From: Kumtagia sp963829135
GTDB taxonomy: Bacteria > Pseudomonadota > Alphaproteobacteria > Rhizobiales > Rhizobiaceae
Assembly: GCA_963829135.1 (NCBI GenBank)
Contig: CAWHHO010000005.1
Coordinates: 620,001 to 684,000 of the forward strand
Direction: 5' to 3'
DNA: 64,000 bases
Shown: positions 46,334 through 56,955 of the stretch, piece after piece
Layout of the letters: every line of letters starts with the position of its first letter
Position numbering within the stretch: the first letter of the stretch is position 1
Notes under the pieces: model-generated
Seen by the model: only the letters and a program-made list of their open reading frames with translations
What the model was told of the DNA's origin: nothing
Database searches by the model: none
Program-made: the position numbers and the translations under genes

Positions 46334-48743
46334 TTACCCGAAATATGCTTGCGACAGCTTCTCGTAGAGGTGCGCTATCTCGAACGCCAGATCCTCCAGC
46401 GCCTCGGAAGAGAGTTCCACCGCCTCCTTCGTCGCCAGCCCGGTATGCAGGCGCCAGATCTCCTTGGCCGGCTCGGAGAGGCCGCGACGATCGGCATCCG
46501 GCAGATGATCGATCTCGCCCTTCAGCCGCTCGAGCTGAAACAGCACAGAGCGCGGATTGAGCGGATCGAGCGCGAGCAGATCGACGACCGTATGGCGGCC
46601 CGAGCGCACGGTATACTGGCGGCGGTGGGTCATGACGCTGTCGCCGATCTCCAGCATCATGTCGAGCGCACCTTCCGGCGCATCTTCGCGGGTGACGCGG
46701 CTCAGCGTTCGCGCCATCTGGATCGCCCGCTCCAGCCTGCGGCCGATCTCCAAAAACCGCCAACCTGTAAAGCGGTACATGTTTTCGTGGAGAAGGCCCG
46801 AAAATCCCGCGATCTTGCGCAGCAGGATCGTCATGGCCCGTGTCGCGTCGTCGCCCGGTTCGACCTTGCCGGCGAAACGATGCAGCGTCGTGGACAAATC
46901 GCGAAGGGCCAGCCATCCGTCGGGCGAGAAACGGTCGCGGATCTGGCCGGCACTGTAGACGGCGCTGTCGATCGTGCCGAGAAGCCCAACCGGGATCGCC
47001 GCCAGCATGTCGATGCCGAGCGGCTCCATATACTCGCGAACATCCGCCAGCAGCGGCAATGCCGGATCGTCGGTTTCGGCGAGGCGAACGTGATAGGCGC
47101 GCAGCACGCGCACCGTGTCTTCCGCCCGTTCGACATAGCGTCCGAGCCAGGTAAGGTTCTCGGCGGCGCGGCTGGGCAGGCTGCCCGGCAGGCGGCGGCG
47201 GAAATCGGCGCCTGCTCCCGGCAGCAGCGTATCGCGCTCGACCGCACTCCTTGGAAACCACCCACACATCGGCAGCGTGACCGCCGCGCTGCATGGCAAT
47301 CGCGGTCGCATCCTGCGTCTCGCCAATACGCGCAAAGCCACCCGGCATCACGATCCAGCCCTGCGGCGTCCGCGCCAGATAGACGCGCAGCGTTGCCGGC
47401 CGGGGCTCAAGGCCGCCATTCACATAGACCGGGGTGGTGGACAGCTTCACGGCCTCCTGGCCGACAAACTGTGCGCCATCCTCCCGCAGCCGCGCGATCA
47501 GCTCGGCGCGTTTCTCCGCGCTGAGCGAAGAGCCCAGTACAGTGTTGCGCTCGTCTTCGAAGGCAAGCCGCGTGGAGAGCGCAGGTCCGACGATCATGTG
47601 GTCGAGATTGTCGATCACGTGCTCGCGTTCCGCCGCCTGCCCGCACCACCATGTCGCAATCGACGGCAGCATCAGGTCCTCGCCACGCAGCCGGCGCGAA
47701 AGAGTTGGCAGGAAGGCCAGGAACGCCCGCGTTTCCATGATGCCCGAGCCGAGCGCGTTGACCATCGCGACCGAGCCTTGCCGAACCGCTTGCGCCAGCC
47801 CCGGCGTGCCGATGCGAGAACTGCCGTTGAGCTCCAACGGATCGGCAAAGGCCGCATCGAGGCGGCGCCATACAACGCTGATCGGCTTCAACCCGGCGAC
47901 GGTGCGAACCATCAGCCGGCCGTTGGTGACCGTGAGGTCCTCGCCCTCGAGCAGCATGATGCCGAGATAGCGGGCGATGTAAGCGTGCTCATAGTACGTC
48001 TCGTTGAGCGGTCCCGGCGTCATGATCGCGACGCGCCCTTCCGGATCGGCCGCGGTATCGACCAGCGCGTCACGGAAGCGGCGGAAGAAGCCCGCGAGGC
48101 GATGGACATGCATCTCGCCATAGATGTCGGACAGCGCGCGCGTCGTAGCGACACGGTTTTCCAGGGCAAAACCGGCGCCCGAAGGCGCTTGCGTCCGGTC
48201 GCCGAGCACCCACCAGCCGCCATCCGGACCACGCGCCATTTCGAAAGCGCAAAAATGCAGGAAGTGGCCATCAGCGGGCCGGACCCCGGCCATGGGCCGC
48301 AAATACTCCGGGCTGGATGCAATCAAACCGGGTGGCAGAAGCCCCTGCAGAACAAGCTGGTTGTCACCATAAATGTCGGCAACGATTGCCTCGAACAGGT
48401 CGGCCCGCTGGATCAATCCTGCGCTGATCGTCGCCCATTCGGTTTCGTCGATAAGCAGCGGAACATGCGATAGGGGCCACTGGCGCTCATTCGTGCCGAC
48501 ATTGTCATAGACGCGGTAATACACGCCGGCATCACGCAAATATTGGTCGGCACGCGCGAACCGCTTCGAAAGTTCCTGCGGCCCAAGCTCTTCGAGCGCC
48601 GCAATGAAACCGGCCCAGATCGGACGCGCGTTACCATCGGCATCCACCATCTCGTCCGGAACGCCCGGCAACGGACGGTAGCTGTCAAGCAACCGCCTGG
48701 TCGGAACCTTGCCTCGCTTGCGATTCTCTTTCCCCTCACTCAT
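46334..48743 (-). CDS. Fusion of circularly permuted ATP-grasp ligase and alpha-E domain, one +1 shift
   Basis: An 802-residue fusion once a base near 47245 is removed. The N-terminal two-thirds is a circularly permuted type 2 ATP-grasp domain (VYYRVYDNVGTNERQWPLSHVP; GPLNETYYEHAYIARYLGI; LGSGIMETRAFLAF), predicted to form amide bonds with ATP. The C-terminal 310 residues are an all-helical alpha-E domain (LPSRAAENLTWLGRYVERAEDTVRV; LLHENMYRFTGWRFLEIGRR). The domains are separate genes in many bacteria and fused in Rhizobiales. The shift lies just at the domain junction. Gene order with two transglutaminase-type genes marks the predicted peptide-ligase system; the product is unknown. Confidence 0.88.
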
Positions 48744-48749
48744 AGCCCC

Positions 48750-51700
48750 TTACAATCCAGCTGGCCTTCGAAGGTCAAGCGTCATGGGGAAATCCGCCGC
48801 AGGCCGCTCCTCGCTGATCTCGAATGAGGACGGCGTATGGCCATAGGCTTCGAAGCGGGCCAACCGCCTCGCCTCGGCCTCATTGGCGTTGACGGGAAAG
48901 GTTTCGTAGTTGCGCCCGCCAGGATGCGCCACGTGATAGACGCAGCCACCGACCGATCGGCCGCTCCAGCGGTCGTAAATGTCGAAGACGAGCGGGGTGT
49001 TGACCGGCAAGGCCGGATGCATGCCGGACGACGGTTGCCAGGCCTTGAAGCGCACGCCGGCTACCGAGACTTCGCGGTCGTCGGTGACCCTCATCGGCAC
49101 CAGTCGCCGATTGCACAGCACCGCGTGGCGCTGCGGATTGAGACCCTCGGTCCTGCACCTGCAGCCGCTCGACCGAGGAATCGACGAAGCGAACCGTGCC
49201 GCCGATCGCCCCCTGCTCGCCCATGACATGCCATGGCTCAAGCGCCTGCCTGATTTCCAGTTTGATGCCCTGCTGACTGATTTCGCCGCAATAGGGAAAG
49301 CGGAATTCGAGCTGAGCGTCGAACCACTCCGGCCGGAACTCGAAACCGTTCTGGCGAAGATCCTCCAGCACGTCGAGGAAGTCCTGCCAGACATAATGCG
49401 GCAGCATGAAGCGGTCGTGCAGCGCGGTGCCCCAGCGCGTGAATTTTCCGTCCAGCGGCGCCTTCCACAACCGCGCAATGATGGCGCGCACCAGCAATTG
49501 CTGCGCCAGGCTCATGCGCGCATTGGGCGGCATCTCGAAACCGCGGAACTCGACCAGGCCGAGCCGGCCGGTCGGCCCGTCGGGCGAAAACAACTTGTCG
49601 ATACAGATTTCCGAGCGGTGGGTATTGCCGGTGACGTCGACCAGCAGGTTGCGGAACAGCCGGTCGACCAGCCATGGCAGCGGCGCCGGGCCGTTTCCCG
49701 GCGCGGGCACCTGCGCCATGGCGATCTCGAGTTCGTAGAGGCTGTCATGACGCGCCTCGTCGAAACGTGGCGCCTGGCTGGTCGGGCCGATGAACAGGCC
49801 CGAAAACAGGTAGGACAGCGCTGGATGCCGCTGCCAGTAGAGCACGAGGCTTTTCAGCAGGTCCGGCCGCCGCAGAAACGGGCTGTCATTTGGCGTAGCG
49901 CCGCCGACGACGACGTGATTGCCGCCGCCGGTGCCGGTGTGCTTGCCGTCGATCATGAATTTGTCGGCGCCCAGCCGCGACTGGCGCGCCTCTTCGTAGA
50001 TTGCTGTGGTCGTCGCCACGCAATCGGCCCAACTCGATGCGGGATGGATATTGACCTCGATCACGCCCGGATCGGGCGCGACCCGGATGACGTTCAGGCG
50101 CGGATCGTGCGGCGGCGCGTAACCTTCGATATGAACCTTGAGATCGCACTGCCGCGCGGCTTCTTCCGCCGCCGCGATGAGTTCGAGATAGTCTTCCAGC
50201 GCCTCGACCGGCGGCATGAAGATGGTGAGGCGCCCATCGCGCGGCTCGACGGAAATTGCCGTGCGCACGGCTCCGCCGATCTCGCCAAGCTCCTGCTCGA
50301 CGCGGTCCTGTTGCGGGGTGCTGGCGGTGAACGAAGCCTCTGCCTGGCGGCGGCCCATTTCGTCCGCGCCGCTGGCGCTTTCAGTAGCGACTTGTTCGGG
50401 CCTCGGTGGCAGAGGCCCGCGCGGCACCGAGGGATCGACAGGCACGATGAACGGAAACTGCGACGGCGGCACATGCGGCAGCGTGCCCAGCGGCAGACGG
50501 TAGCCAACCGGCGAGTTGCCCGGTACGAGGAATAGCCGCCCGCGACGCGTCTTCCATTTTTCCGACATCCAGCGCGGAGCCGTCGCGGCAGCGTTCCAAC
50601 GCTGAACCGGCAGGACGTAGCCCGTGGGTTGGGTGAGGCCACGCTCAAACACGCGCGCCATGCGACTGCGTTCCTCGGGGTCGGAGAGCTTGGAATTGGA
50701 GGGATCGAGATTGTCCGGCAGATTGGCTTCCTTGAGAACCCATTCGCCCGGGTCCTCGTAAGCCTCGTCGACCATCCCGGCGTCGATGCCAAGTTCGACC
50801 GCGATGGTCTTCAGCAGAATCTCCGCATCCTTCGGGCTGGGATCGGACTCGCCCTTCTCGGCAGCGATCAGATCCGGGTCGCGCCAAACCGGCTCGCCAT
50901 CGGCGCGCCAGTAGAGCGAGAACGTCCAGCGCGGCAGGGTTTCGCCGGGATACCACTTGCCCTGTCCGTAGTGCAGGAAGCCGCCCGGCGCGAAGCGATC
51001 GCGGAGCCGCCGGATCAGGACATCGGCTTTCTCGCGCTTGGTAGGGCCGACTGCGGCAGTGTTCCATTCTTCCGACTCGAAATCGTCTATCGCCACGAAG
51101 GTAGGCTCGCCGCCCATCGTCAGGCGGACATCCTGTTCTTTCAGAGCCTCGTCGACCTTGCCGCCCAGCCGGTCGAGCGCTTCCCAGGATTCGTCGGAGA
51201 ACGGCTTGGTGATGCGCGGGTGCTCGGCGATGCGGTCGACGCGCATCGCGAAATCGAACTCGACATTGGCGAAGCTGGCCATGCCGCTGATCGGCGCCGC
51301 ATTGCGAAAATGCGGTGTCGCCGCCAGGGGCACGTGGCTTTCACCGGTTAGCAGGCCGGAGGTCGGATCGAGACCAATCCAGCCAGCGCCGGGCAGGTAG
51401 ACCTCGCACCAGGCATGCAGGTCGGTGAAATCCACAGCGGTTCCCGCCGGACCATCCAGCGCAGCAAGGTCAGGCTTGAGCTGGATCAGGTAGCCGGAGA
51501 CGAAACGCGCTGCGAAACCGAGATGCCGAAGCACCTGGACCAGCAGCCAGCTCGAATCGCGGCACGAACCCTTCGCCAGCGATAGCGTCTCCTCCGGCGT
51601 CTGCACGCCGGGCTCCATCCGCACGATGTAGTTCACCTCGCGCTGGATTCGTGCATTGAGATCAACGACGAAGTTTACCGTATTTGTCGGCGTGCGGTCG

Positions 51701-52101
51701 ATCGAGGCGACAAACCGCTGCATCAGCGGATCGGCCGGTTCGGGCTGGCGGTAGATCGAGAGATCCTCGCGCAGATCTTCCGGGTACTCGAACGGCCAGA
51801 TTTCGGCCGCAGGTTCGACGAAGAAGTCGAAGGGATTGTAGACCGTCATGTCGGCGACGAGATCGACCTCGATCTTGAATTCCGTCACCGGCTCCGTGAA
51901 CACGTAGCGCGCGAGGAAATTGCCGTATGGGTCTTGTTGCACATTCACGAAATGGTTCGCCGGTGAGATCCTCAGCGAGTGCGAAAGCACCTTGGTGCGC
52001 GAATGCGGCGCTGGCTTCAGCCGGATGATCTGCGGCCCTAGAGTAACCGGGCGATCGTATTTGTAGTGCGTGAGGTGATAGACGGCTGCCAGAATTGCCA
52101 T
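48750..52101 (-). CDS. Transglutaminase-DUF2126 protein, one +1 shift
   Basis: A large protein of 1116 residues after removing a base near 49152. The N-terminal 300 residues are a transglutaminase domain (Cys in LAKGSCRDSSWLLVQ, His in FTDLHAWCEVYLPG, Asp in IGLDPTSGL). The remainder is DUF2126 with conserved FLHYGQGKWYPGETLPRW, HTGTGGGNHVVVGG and FRGFEMPPNARM, often compared with a glutamine-synthetase-like ligase core. It is first in the operon, 6 bp ahead of the ATP-grasp/alpha-E gene. The shift sits in the C-terminal quarter between SSVERLQVQD and EGLNPQRHAV. Function inferred only from the system. Confidence 0.87.
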
Positions 52102-52234
52102 TTGGGGCGCAGATACCTTTCAGCGGAAGCGGGAGTTCACACTTCCACAAATCCGCGAGCGTGGCCAAGCTTTTATTGCAGTGCAGCGGTGTCACACCCT
52201 CCTCACTCAAGGGCAAAAGGAACCGGCAGTGCCC

Positions 52235-52576
52235 TCATGCCGCGTCGATCTCGGCCTGCAGCGCCGACATGTGCGCGCCAGCAACTTCACTTGCTGCACG
52301 CTCGATCGCCCGAAACCGCGCCACCACCGCAAGCCCGACAGCAGTAAGCTGCGTTCCGCCGCCCTTCTTGCCGCCGGTTTGCGCCGAAACCACCGGCTTG
52401 CCGAATAGACGGTTCATTTCCTCGACCAGATCCCAGGCATGCTTGTACGACATGTCCATGCGCCGGGCAGCCGCGGAGATCGATCCAAATGCAGCGATAT
52501 GCTCAAGCAGTTCGATCTTACCTGGACCGATGCGTCCGTCCGGGTCGAGATTGATGCGCAGGCTGAGCGACGGCAT
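52235..52576 (-). CDS. ModE-type winged helix-turn-helix protein
   Basis: A 113-residue protein equivalent to the N-terminal DNA-binding domain of ModE: KIELLEHIAAFGSISAAARRMDMSYKHAWDLV with GGKKGGGTQLTAVG, the ModE/LysR-like wing. The molybdate-binding Mop domains are missing, so it is a stand-alone DNA-binding unit, as known in several proteobacteria. No molybdate transporter is nearby. It lies 66 bp downstream of the SDR gene on the same strand and ahead of the DUF2126 gene. Its targets are not evident. Confidence 0.8.
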   Translation of the reverse strand: MPSLSLRINLDPDGRIGPGKIELLEHIAAFGSISAAARRMDMSYKHAWDLVEEMNRLFGKPVVSAQTGGKKGGGTQLTAVGLAVVARFRAIERAASEVAGAHMSALQAEIDAA

Positions 52577-52642
52577 TCTTGGGCTCCGATACAGCCTATC
52601 GATACAGCCATGGCCGAAGTGAGGAAAGCGCCGGCAATACGC

Positions 52643-53395
52643 TCAAACCACCTTGAAGCCGGAATCGATCGGCATCGAAATGCCGTTTATCATCGATGCG
52701 CGGTCCGAAAGCAGGAATAGCACGACCTCCGCTACTTCCTCCGGTTCGATGAAGCGTCCGAGCGGCATGCGCGACAGCATCGGCGCCGCCTTCACCGGAT
52801 CGCTCCAGGCCTTCTTCGCCATCGCAGTAAGCGTGATCGCCGGGTTGACGCAGTTGACGCGGATGCCATGCCGGCCAAGCTCATTGGCCATCACCCTGCT
52901 CATCGCATCGAGCGCGCCTTTGGAAGCGCAGTAGGCCGCATGATCGGCAAAGCCGATGAACGCCGACATGCTCGAGACATTGACGATTGCGCCGCCCTGC
53001 CCCGCGGCAATCCGCGCCTTTGCATATTCCTGGACGAAGATGAGCGGGGCGCGCGCATTGACGGCCAAGAGCTGGTCGAACGACGCGACTGTAACGTCCA
53101 GTATGGACTCGAGAATGGTGAAGCCGGCGCAGTTCACGAGGTAGTCGACCGGCTGAGCCGCCTGCGCGACGGAGCGCGTAGCGTCGGCGTCCACCAGATC
53201 TGCAGCTAATGTGCGGCATCCAGTTTCGGAGCTAAGTGATTCAAGATCCTCGACACTTCGGCTGACAGCGACCACTGACGCACCGCGGTGAGCCAGCATA
53301 AGGGCTATCGCCCGCCCGATGCCCTTGCCGGCGCCGGTGACCAGCACCGACTTGCCGGCGAAATCAGCGGCAGTCGTCTGCGCGGCATCAGCCAT
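52643..53395 (-). CDS. SDR-family dehydrogenase, DCXR/L-xylulose reductase-like
   Basis: A 250-residue classical short-chain dehydrogenase: cofactor motif VTGAGKGIGRAIA, NAG-type NCAG, catalytic Ser in NVSSMSAF and YCASK (Tyr/Lys), and a C-terminal PLGRFIEPEEVAEVVLFLLSD. KKAWSDPVKAAPMLSRMPLGR and MINGISMPIDSGF closely resemble dicarbonyl/L-xylulose reductases. It probably interconverts a ketose and a polyol with NAD(P)H. Its ATG overlaps the permease stop (ATGGCTGA, 8 bp), so it is translationally coupled to the sugar importer and likely acts on the imported compound. Confidence 0.85.
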   Translation of the reverse strand: MADAAQTTAADFAGKSVLVTGAGKGIGRAIALMLAHRGASVVAVSRSVEDLESLSSETGCRTLAADLVDADATRSVAQAAQPVDYLVNCAGFTILESILDVTVASFDQLLAVNARAPLIFVQEYAKARIAAGQGGAIVNVSSMSAFIGFADHAAYCASKGALDAMSRVMANELGRHGIRVNCVNPAITLTAMAKKAWSDPVKAAPMLSRMPLGRFIEPEEVAEVVLFLLSDRASMINGISMPIDSGFKVV

Positions 53396-54389
53396 TGGAC
53401 CGCGCCCCGGCAATCTTGGCCTGCAGGATGACCACGGCCAGCAGGAACAGGCCGCGAATGACCGATTGCCAGTAGGCGGAAAGCGATATCCATCCGAGGC
53501 CGTTCTCGAAGTTCAGAATATTGAACACCATGGCCAGCAACATCGCCCCCGCCAGCGTCGCGCCGATCGAGCCGACGCCGCCGGTAAGCAGCGTTCCGCC
53601 GACCACCACGGACGCGATGGCGAACAGTTCCCAGCCGACGCCTTCGGTTGGCTGGCCCGCGCCAAACTGCGCGGCGAGGATGACGCCCGCCATACCCGCG
53701 CACAGGCCGGAGGTGATGTAGATTCCCATCAGCGTGCGCTCGACCTTCAAACCCATGAGCTTGGCTGTCGCCTCTCCGTCGCCGATCGCCAGAATCCGCC
53801 GGCCCACAGGGTGCCGCTCCAGCGCTATCCAGCCGGCGACGTAGAAGGCGAGCGCGATCCACCCCGGGATCGGAAACCCAAGGAAATCGCCTTGCCCGAT
53901 CTCGGTGAAGCCGGTGTCGTAGGACACCGATACCGATTGGTTGCCAGCCAGGAGCAGTCCTGTTCCATAGGCCGCAAGCATGCTCGCCAGTGTCGCTATG
54001 AAGGGCTGTATCCTCAACTGCGTAATCACCACGCCGTTGATGGTGCCCACGATCAAACCGGCACCCAGCCCGCCAAGCAGCCCCACCGCCCAGTGAACAG
54101 GCGACAGCAGCGCCGCCACAACGCTGGCCATGGCCGCCGTGCCCCCAACCGATAGGTCGATGCCGCCGGTCATGATCACCAATGCCATGCCGAGCGCGAT
54201 CAGCGCGAACATCGAATTGTAGCGCAGGAACGAGAGCGCGTTGTATTGCGAGATGAAATTGTCGTAACGCAACGCTCCGAACAGGGTGAGCGCGATCAGC
54301 GCCGCGATGACGCCGAGCCGCGCCAGATCGATGGTCGAACGCGGCGCAAACGATCCCAGGAAGCCGAGGCGCGAGACGATGGTGTTCAT
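53388..54389 (-). CDS. Sugar ABC transporter permease, second (YjfF-like)
   Basis: A 333-residue permease of the ribose/galactose (RbsC) type with about ten hydrophobic segments. Family motifs are MTGGIDLSVGGTAAMASVV and LMGLKVERTLMGIYITSG, the latter near the ATPase-contact loop, and GGTLLTGGVGSIGATLAGA. It pairs with the preceding permease as a heterodimer, as in YtfT-YjfF. It starts 3 bp after the first permease gene ends and overlaps the SDR gene. Confidence 0.88.
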   Translation of the reverse strand: MNTIVSRLGFLGSFAPRSTIDLARLGVIAALIALTLFGALRYDNFISQYNALSFLRYNSMFALIALGMALVIMTGGIDLSVGGTAAMASVVAALLSPVHWAVGLLGGLGAGLIVGTINGVVITQLRIQPFIATLASMLAAYGTGLLLAGNQSVSVSYDTGFTEIGQGDFLGFPIPGWIALAFYVAGWIALERHPVGRRILAIGDGEATAKLMGLKVERTLMGIYITSGLCAGMAGVILAAQFGAGQPTEGVGWELFAIASVVVGGTLLTGGVGSIGATLAGAMLLAMVFNILNFENGLGWISLSAYWQSVIRGLFLLAVVILQAKIAGARSNG

Positions 54390-54392
54390 GGC

Positions 54393-55394
54393 CTAGCCCT
54401 TGTCCGCACGCTGCTGAATGAAGACAGCGAGCACGATCAGCCCCGCCTTTACCACCAGCGCTGCCGCATCCGGAACGCCGTTGGCCAGCAGAGTGTAGCG
54501 CACCAGCTGGATGACGAATGCCCCGAGCAACGTGCCGAGCACGTTCGCGCGGCCACCGGTCAGCAACGTGCCGCCGACCGCGACCGCGGCGATTGCATCG
54601 AGTTCCATGCCGAGGCCAACCAGATTGGCGTCGCTGGCCGAGTTGCGGGCCACGACGATCAACCCGGCAATTCCAGCAAGCGCGCCGCTGATCACATAGA
54701 CAAGCCGCTTGACCCGCACTGCCGGGATGCCGGCAAGCCGCGCCGCCTTCTCGTTGCCGCCAACCGCGATGATCTGCCGCCCGATGCCCGTCCGCCGCAC
54801 CACAAAGGCCGCTGCGGCCACCACGATCACCATGATAATCACCTGGGCTGGTATGCCGAAGACGCGGCCCAGCGCGACAAACTGGAACGCCTCGTTCTTG
54901 AAAACCTGCAGATTTCCATTGGTCATTACCTGCGCGATGCCGCGCCCGGCAATGAACAGCACCAGCGTCGCCACGATCGGCTGGATCGACCATCGGGTGA
55001 TGAGGAAGCCATTGAACCAGCCAAGTGCCCCGGCGACCACCACCGGCACGATGAAGGCCAGCGTGATGGCAACGACTGGGTTGGAGATCGGATAGATCGT
55101 GCCGAGAAAGATCATCGGCGCCAATGCCCCTGAAATCGCCATCAGCGACCCGACTGAGAGATCGATGCCGCCGGTGGCAATCACCAGCGTCATGCCGACC
55201 GCGACGATGACGATTGTCGCAACCTGGGTCAGGTTAACGTTGAGCGTTTGCCATGAAAGGAAGTTGGGCGTGACCGCCATATTGAAGGCGATAAGCACCA
55301 GAAATGCCGCGAGTGTGCCGTAGCGGCTGATCCAGGCCAGCGACCTGCCTTTCGGCGGGGTGGACGCGGTGGAAGTCGCATCGACCGCCGTCAT
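54393..55394 (-). CDS. Sugar ABC transporter permease, first (YtfT-like)
   Basis: A 333-residue RbsC-type permease: VIATGGIDLSVGSLMAISGAL, VRRTGIGRQIIAVGGNEKAARLAGIPAVRVK (coupling region) and VGGTLLTGGRANVLGTLLGA. About ten membrane segments. Start and stop codons overlap with the ATPase gene (ATGA at 55391-55394), the usual close spacing of this operon type. Confidence 0.9.
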   Translation of the reverse strand: MTAVDATSTASTPPKGRSLAWISRYGTLAAFLVLIAFNMAVTPNFLSWQTLNVNLTQVATIVIVAVGMTLVIATGGIDLSVGSLMAISGALAPMIFLGTIYPISNPVVAITLAFIVPVVVAGALGWFNGFLITRWSIQPIVATLVLFIAGRGIAQVMTNGNLQVFKNEAFQFVALGRVFGIPAQVIIMVIVVAAAAFVVRRTGIGRQIIAVGGNEKAARLAGIPAVRVKRLVYVISGALAGIAGLIVVARNSASDANLVGLGMELDAIAAVAVGGTLLTGGRANVLGTLLGAFVIQLVRYTLLANGVPDAAALVVKAGLIVLAVFIQQRADKG

Positions 55395-56893
55395 GCCGCC
55401 TCGCCATCCTGATGCGCCATGGCAGCCATCAGCCCTTCCTCGGTTAGGTCGCCTGCGGCGATCCGAGCGACGGAAACGCCATCGCTCAGCACTGTGACAT
55501 GGTCGGCGGCAGCAATCAGTTCCTCAAGCTCCGAAGAGATCATGAGCACGCTCAGCCCATCGTCGGCGAGATTGCGCAGCAGCTTGAGAATCTCCGCCTT
55601 AGCGCCGACATCGATGCCGCGCGTCGGTTCGTCGACGATCAGCAACCTGGGGTTCATGCAGAGCCAACGCGCCAGAAGAACCTTCTGCTGGTTGCCGCCG
55701 GAAAGCTCGCGAACTGGCTGTTCAGGCGATGCGCATTTGACGCCCAGTGCTTTGATGTAGCGATCGACGATCTCTTGCTGCCTGGCGCGGTCGACAATGC
55801 CGGATTTCTGCAGGCGCGGCAGGATGGCGAGCGTCATATTCTCGCGCACGCTCATCTCGGGAACGATACCCTCGATCTTGCGGTCTTCGGAGACAAAACC
55901 CATTCCAGCGGCAATCGCGTCGGAAGGCTCCGAATAGCTGGATTCGCGCCCGTCTATTTTCACGGTCCCGCCATCGCGCCGGTCGGCGGCGTAGATCAGC
56001 CGCGCGGTCTCCGTGCGGCCGGAGCCGAGCAGCCCTGCAAGGCCGGCGATCTCCCCCTTGCCGATCGTCAGCGACACGTCGCGCACCCGCATGCCGGCAG
56101 ACAGGTTCTGCGCATCTACCAGTGTCGCGCCATCCGCGCCCTCGCGGTTGCGCGCCGCAGCAGTGAACGCCGTCAATTCCTTGCCGAGCATCGTTCGGAC
56201 AAGATCGATCTTGGAAATATCCTTCATCGCACTGACGGCAACGGTGCGGCCATCGCGCATGATCGTTACCCGGTCGCAGATCGCGTAGAGTTCATCCAGG
56301 CGGTGGCTGATGAAGATCGTGGCGACCCCATCCTTTTTAAGCGTGCGGATCGTTTGAAACAGCACCGCGACTTCCCGCTCGTCCAGCGAAGAAGTAGGCT
56401 CGTCCATGATGACCAGCCGCGCATTCTGCGTAACGCCGCGCGCGATCGCAACCATCTGGCGGGTTGCAGCTCCGAAGTCCTCCAGCGGGCGGTCGACATC
56501 GACGTCGAGATTGAAGCGCTTCAGCACCGCCCGCGCTTCTGCACGCATCCGGCGACGATCGACCAGGCCAAGCACCGTGCGCGGCTCACGGGCGAGGAAG
56601 ATGTTCTCCGCCACCGAGCGGTGCGGCGCCAGATTGATCTCCTGATAAATCGTCGCGATGCCGGCGGCCTGGCTGTCGGCGGTCGAGCCAAACTTCACGT
56701 CCTGGCCATTAAATGTCACCGACCCCGCGTCGCGCGTATACGCGCCCGTCAGGATCTTGATCATGGTCGATTTGCCGGCGCCGTTCTGGCCGACAAGCGC
56801 CATGACCTCGGCTTCGCCGACGTCGAGCGATGCGGTGGTCAACACTCTGACCCCCGAAAAGCTCTTGTCGATGCCGCTCATCGATAGAAGCAT
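55391..56893 (-). CDS. Sugar ABC transporter ATP-binding protein (RbsA/YtfR type)
   Basis: A 500-residue tandem ATPase. The first half has Walker A GQNGAGKST and a degenerate signature region (LEDFGAATRQMVAIARGV); the second half has LLGSGRTET in place of Walker A and LSGGNQQKVLLARWL. Such asymmetry is normal in carbohydrate CUT2 ATPases. Walker B is LVIMDEPTSSLD and LLIVDEPTRGID. It energises the two permeases downstream. A heptamer-periodic inverted repeat separates it from the binding-protein gene upstream. Confidence 0.92.
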   Translation of the reverse strand: MLLSMSGIDKSFSGVRVLTTASLDVGEAEVMALVGQNGAGKSTMIKILTGAYTRDAGSVTFNGQDVKFGSTADSQAAGIATIYQEINLAPHRSVAENIFLAREPRTVLGLVDRRRMRAEARAVLKRFNLDVDVDRPLEDFGAATRQMVAIARGVTQNARLVIMDEPTSSLDEREVAVLFQTIRTLKKDGVATIFISHRLDELYAICDRVTIMRDGRTVAVSAMKDISKIDLVRTMLGKELTAFTAAARNREGADGATLVDAQNLSAGMRVRDVSLTIGKGEIAGLAGLLGSGRTETARLIYAADRRDGGTVKIDGRESSYSEPSDAIAAGMGFVSEDRKIEGIVPEMSVRENMTLAILPRLQKSGIVDRARQQEIVDRYIKALGVKCASPEQPVRELSGGNQQKVLLARWLCMNPRLLIVDEPTRGIDVGAKAEILKLLRNLADDGLSVLMISSELEELIAAADHVTVLSDGVSVARIAAGDLTEEGLMAAMAHQDGEAA

Positions 56894-56955
56894 GACAGGG
56901 CTCCTCGATACGATCCATTATTGCCCATGCAGCGGCTGCAGCGCAATCACCATGG

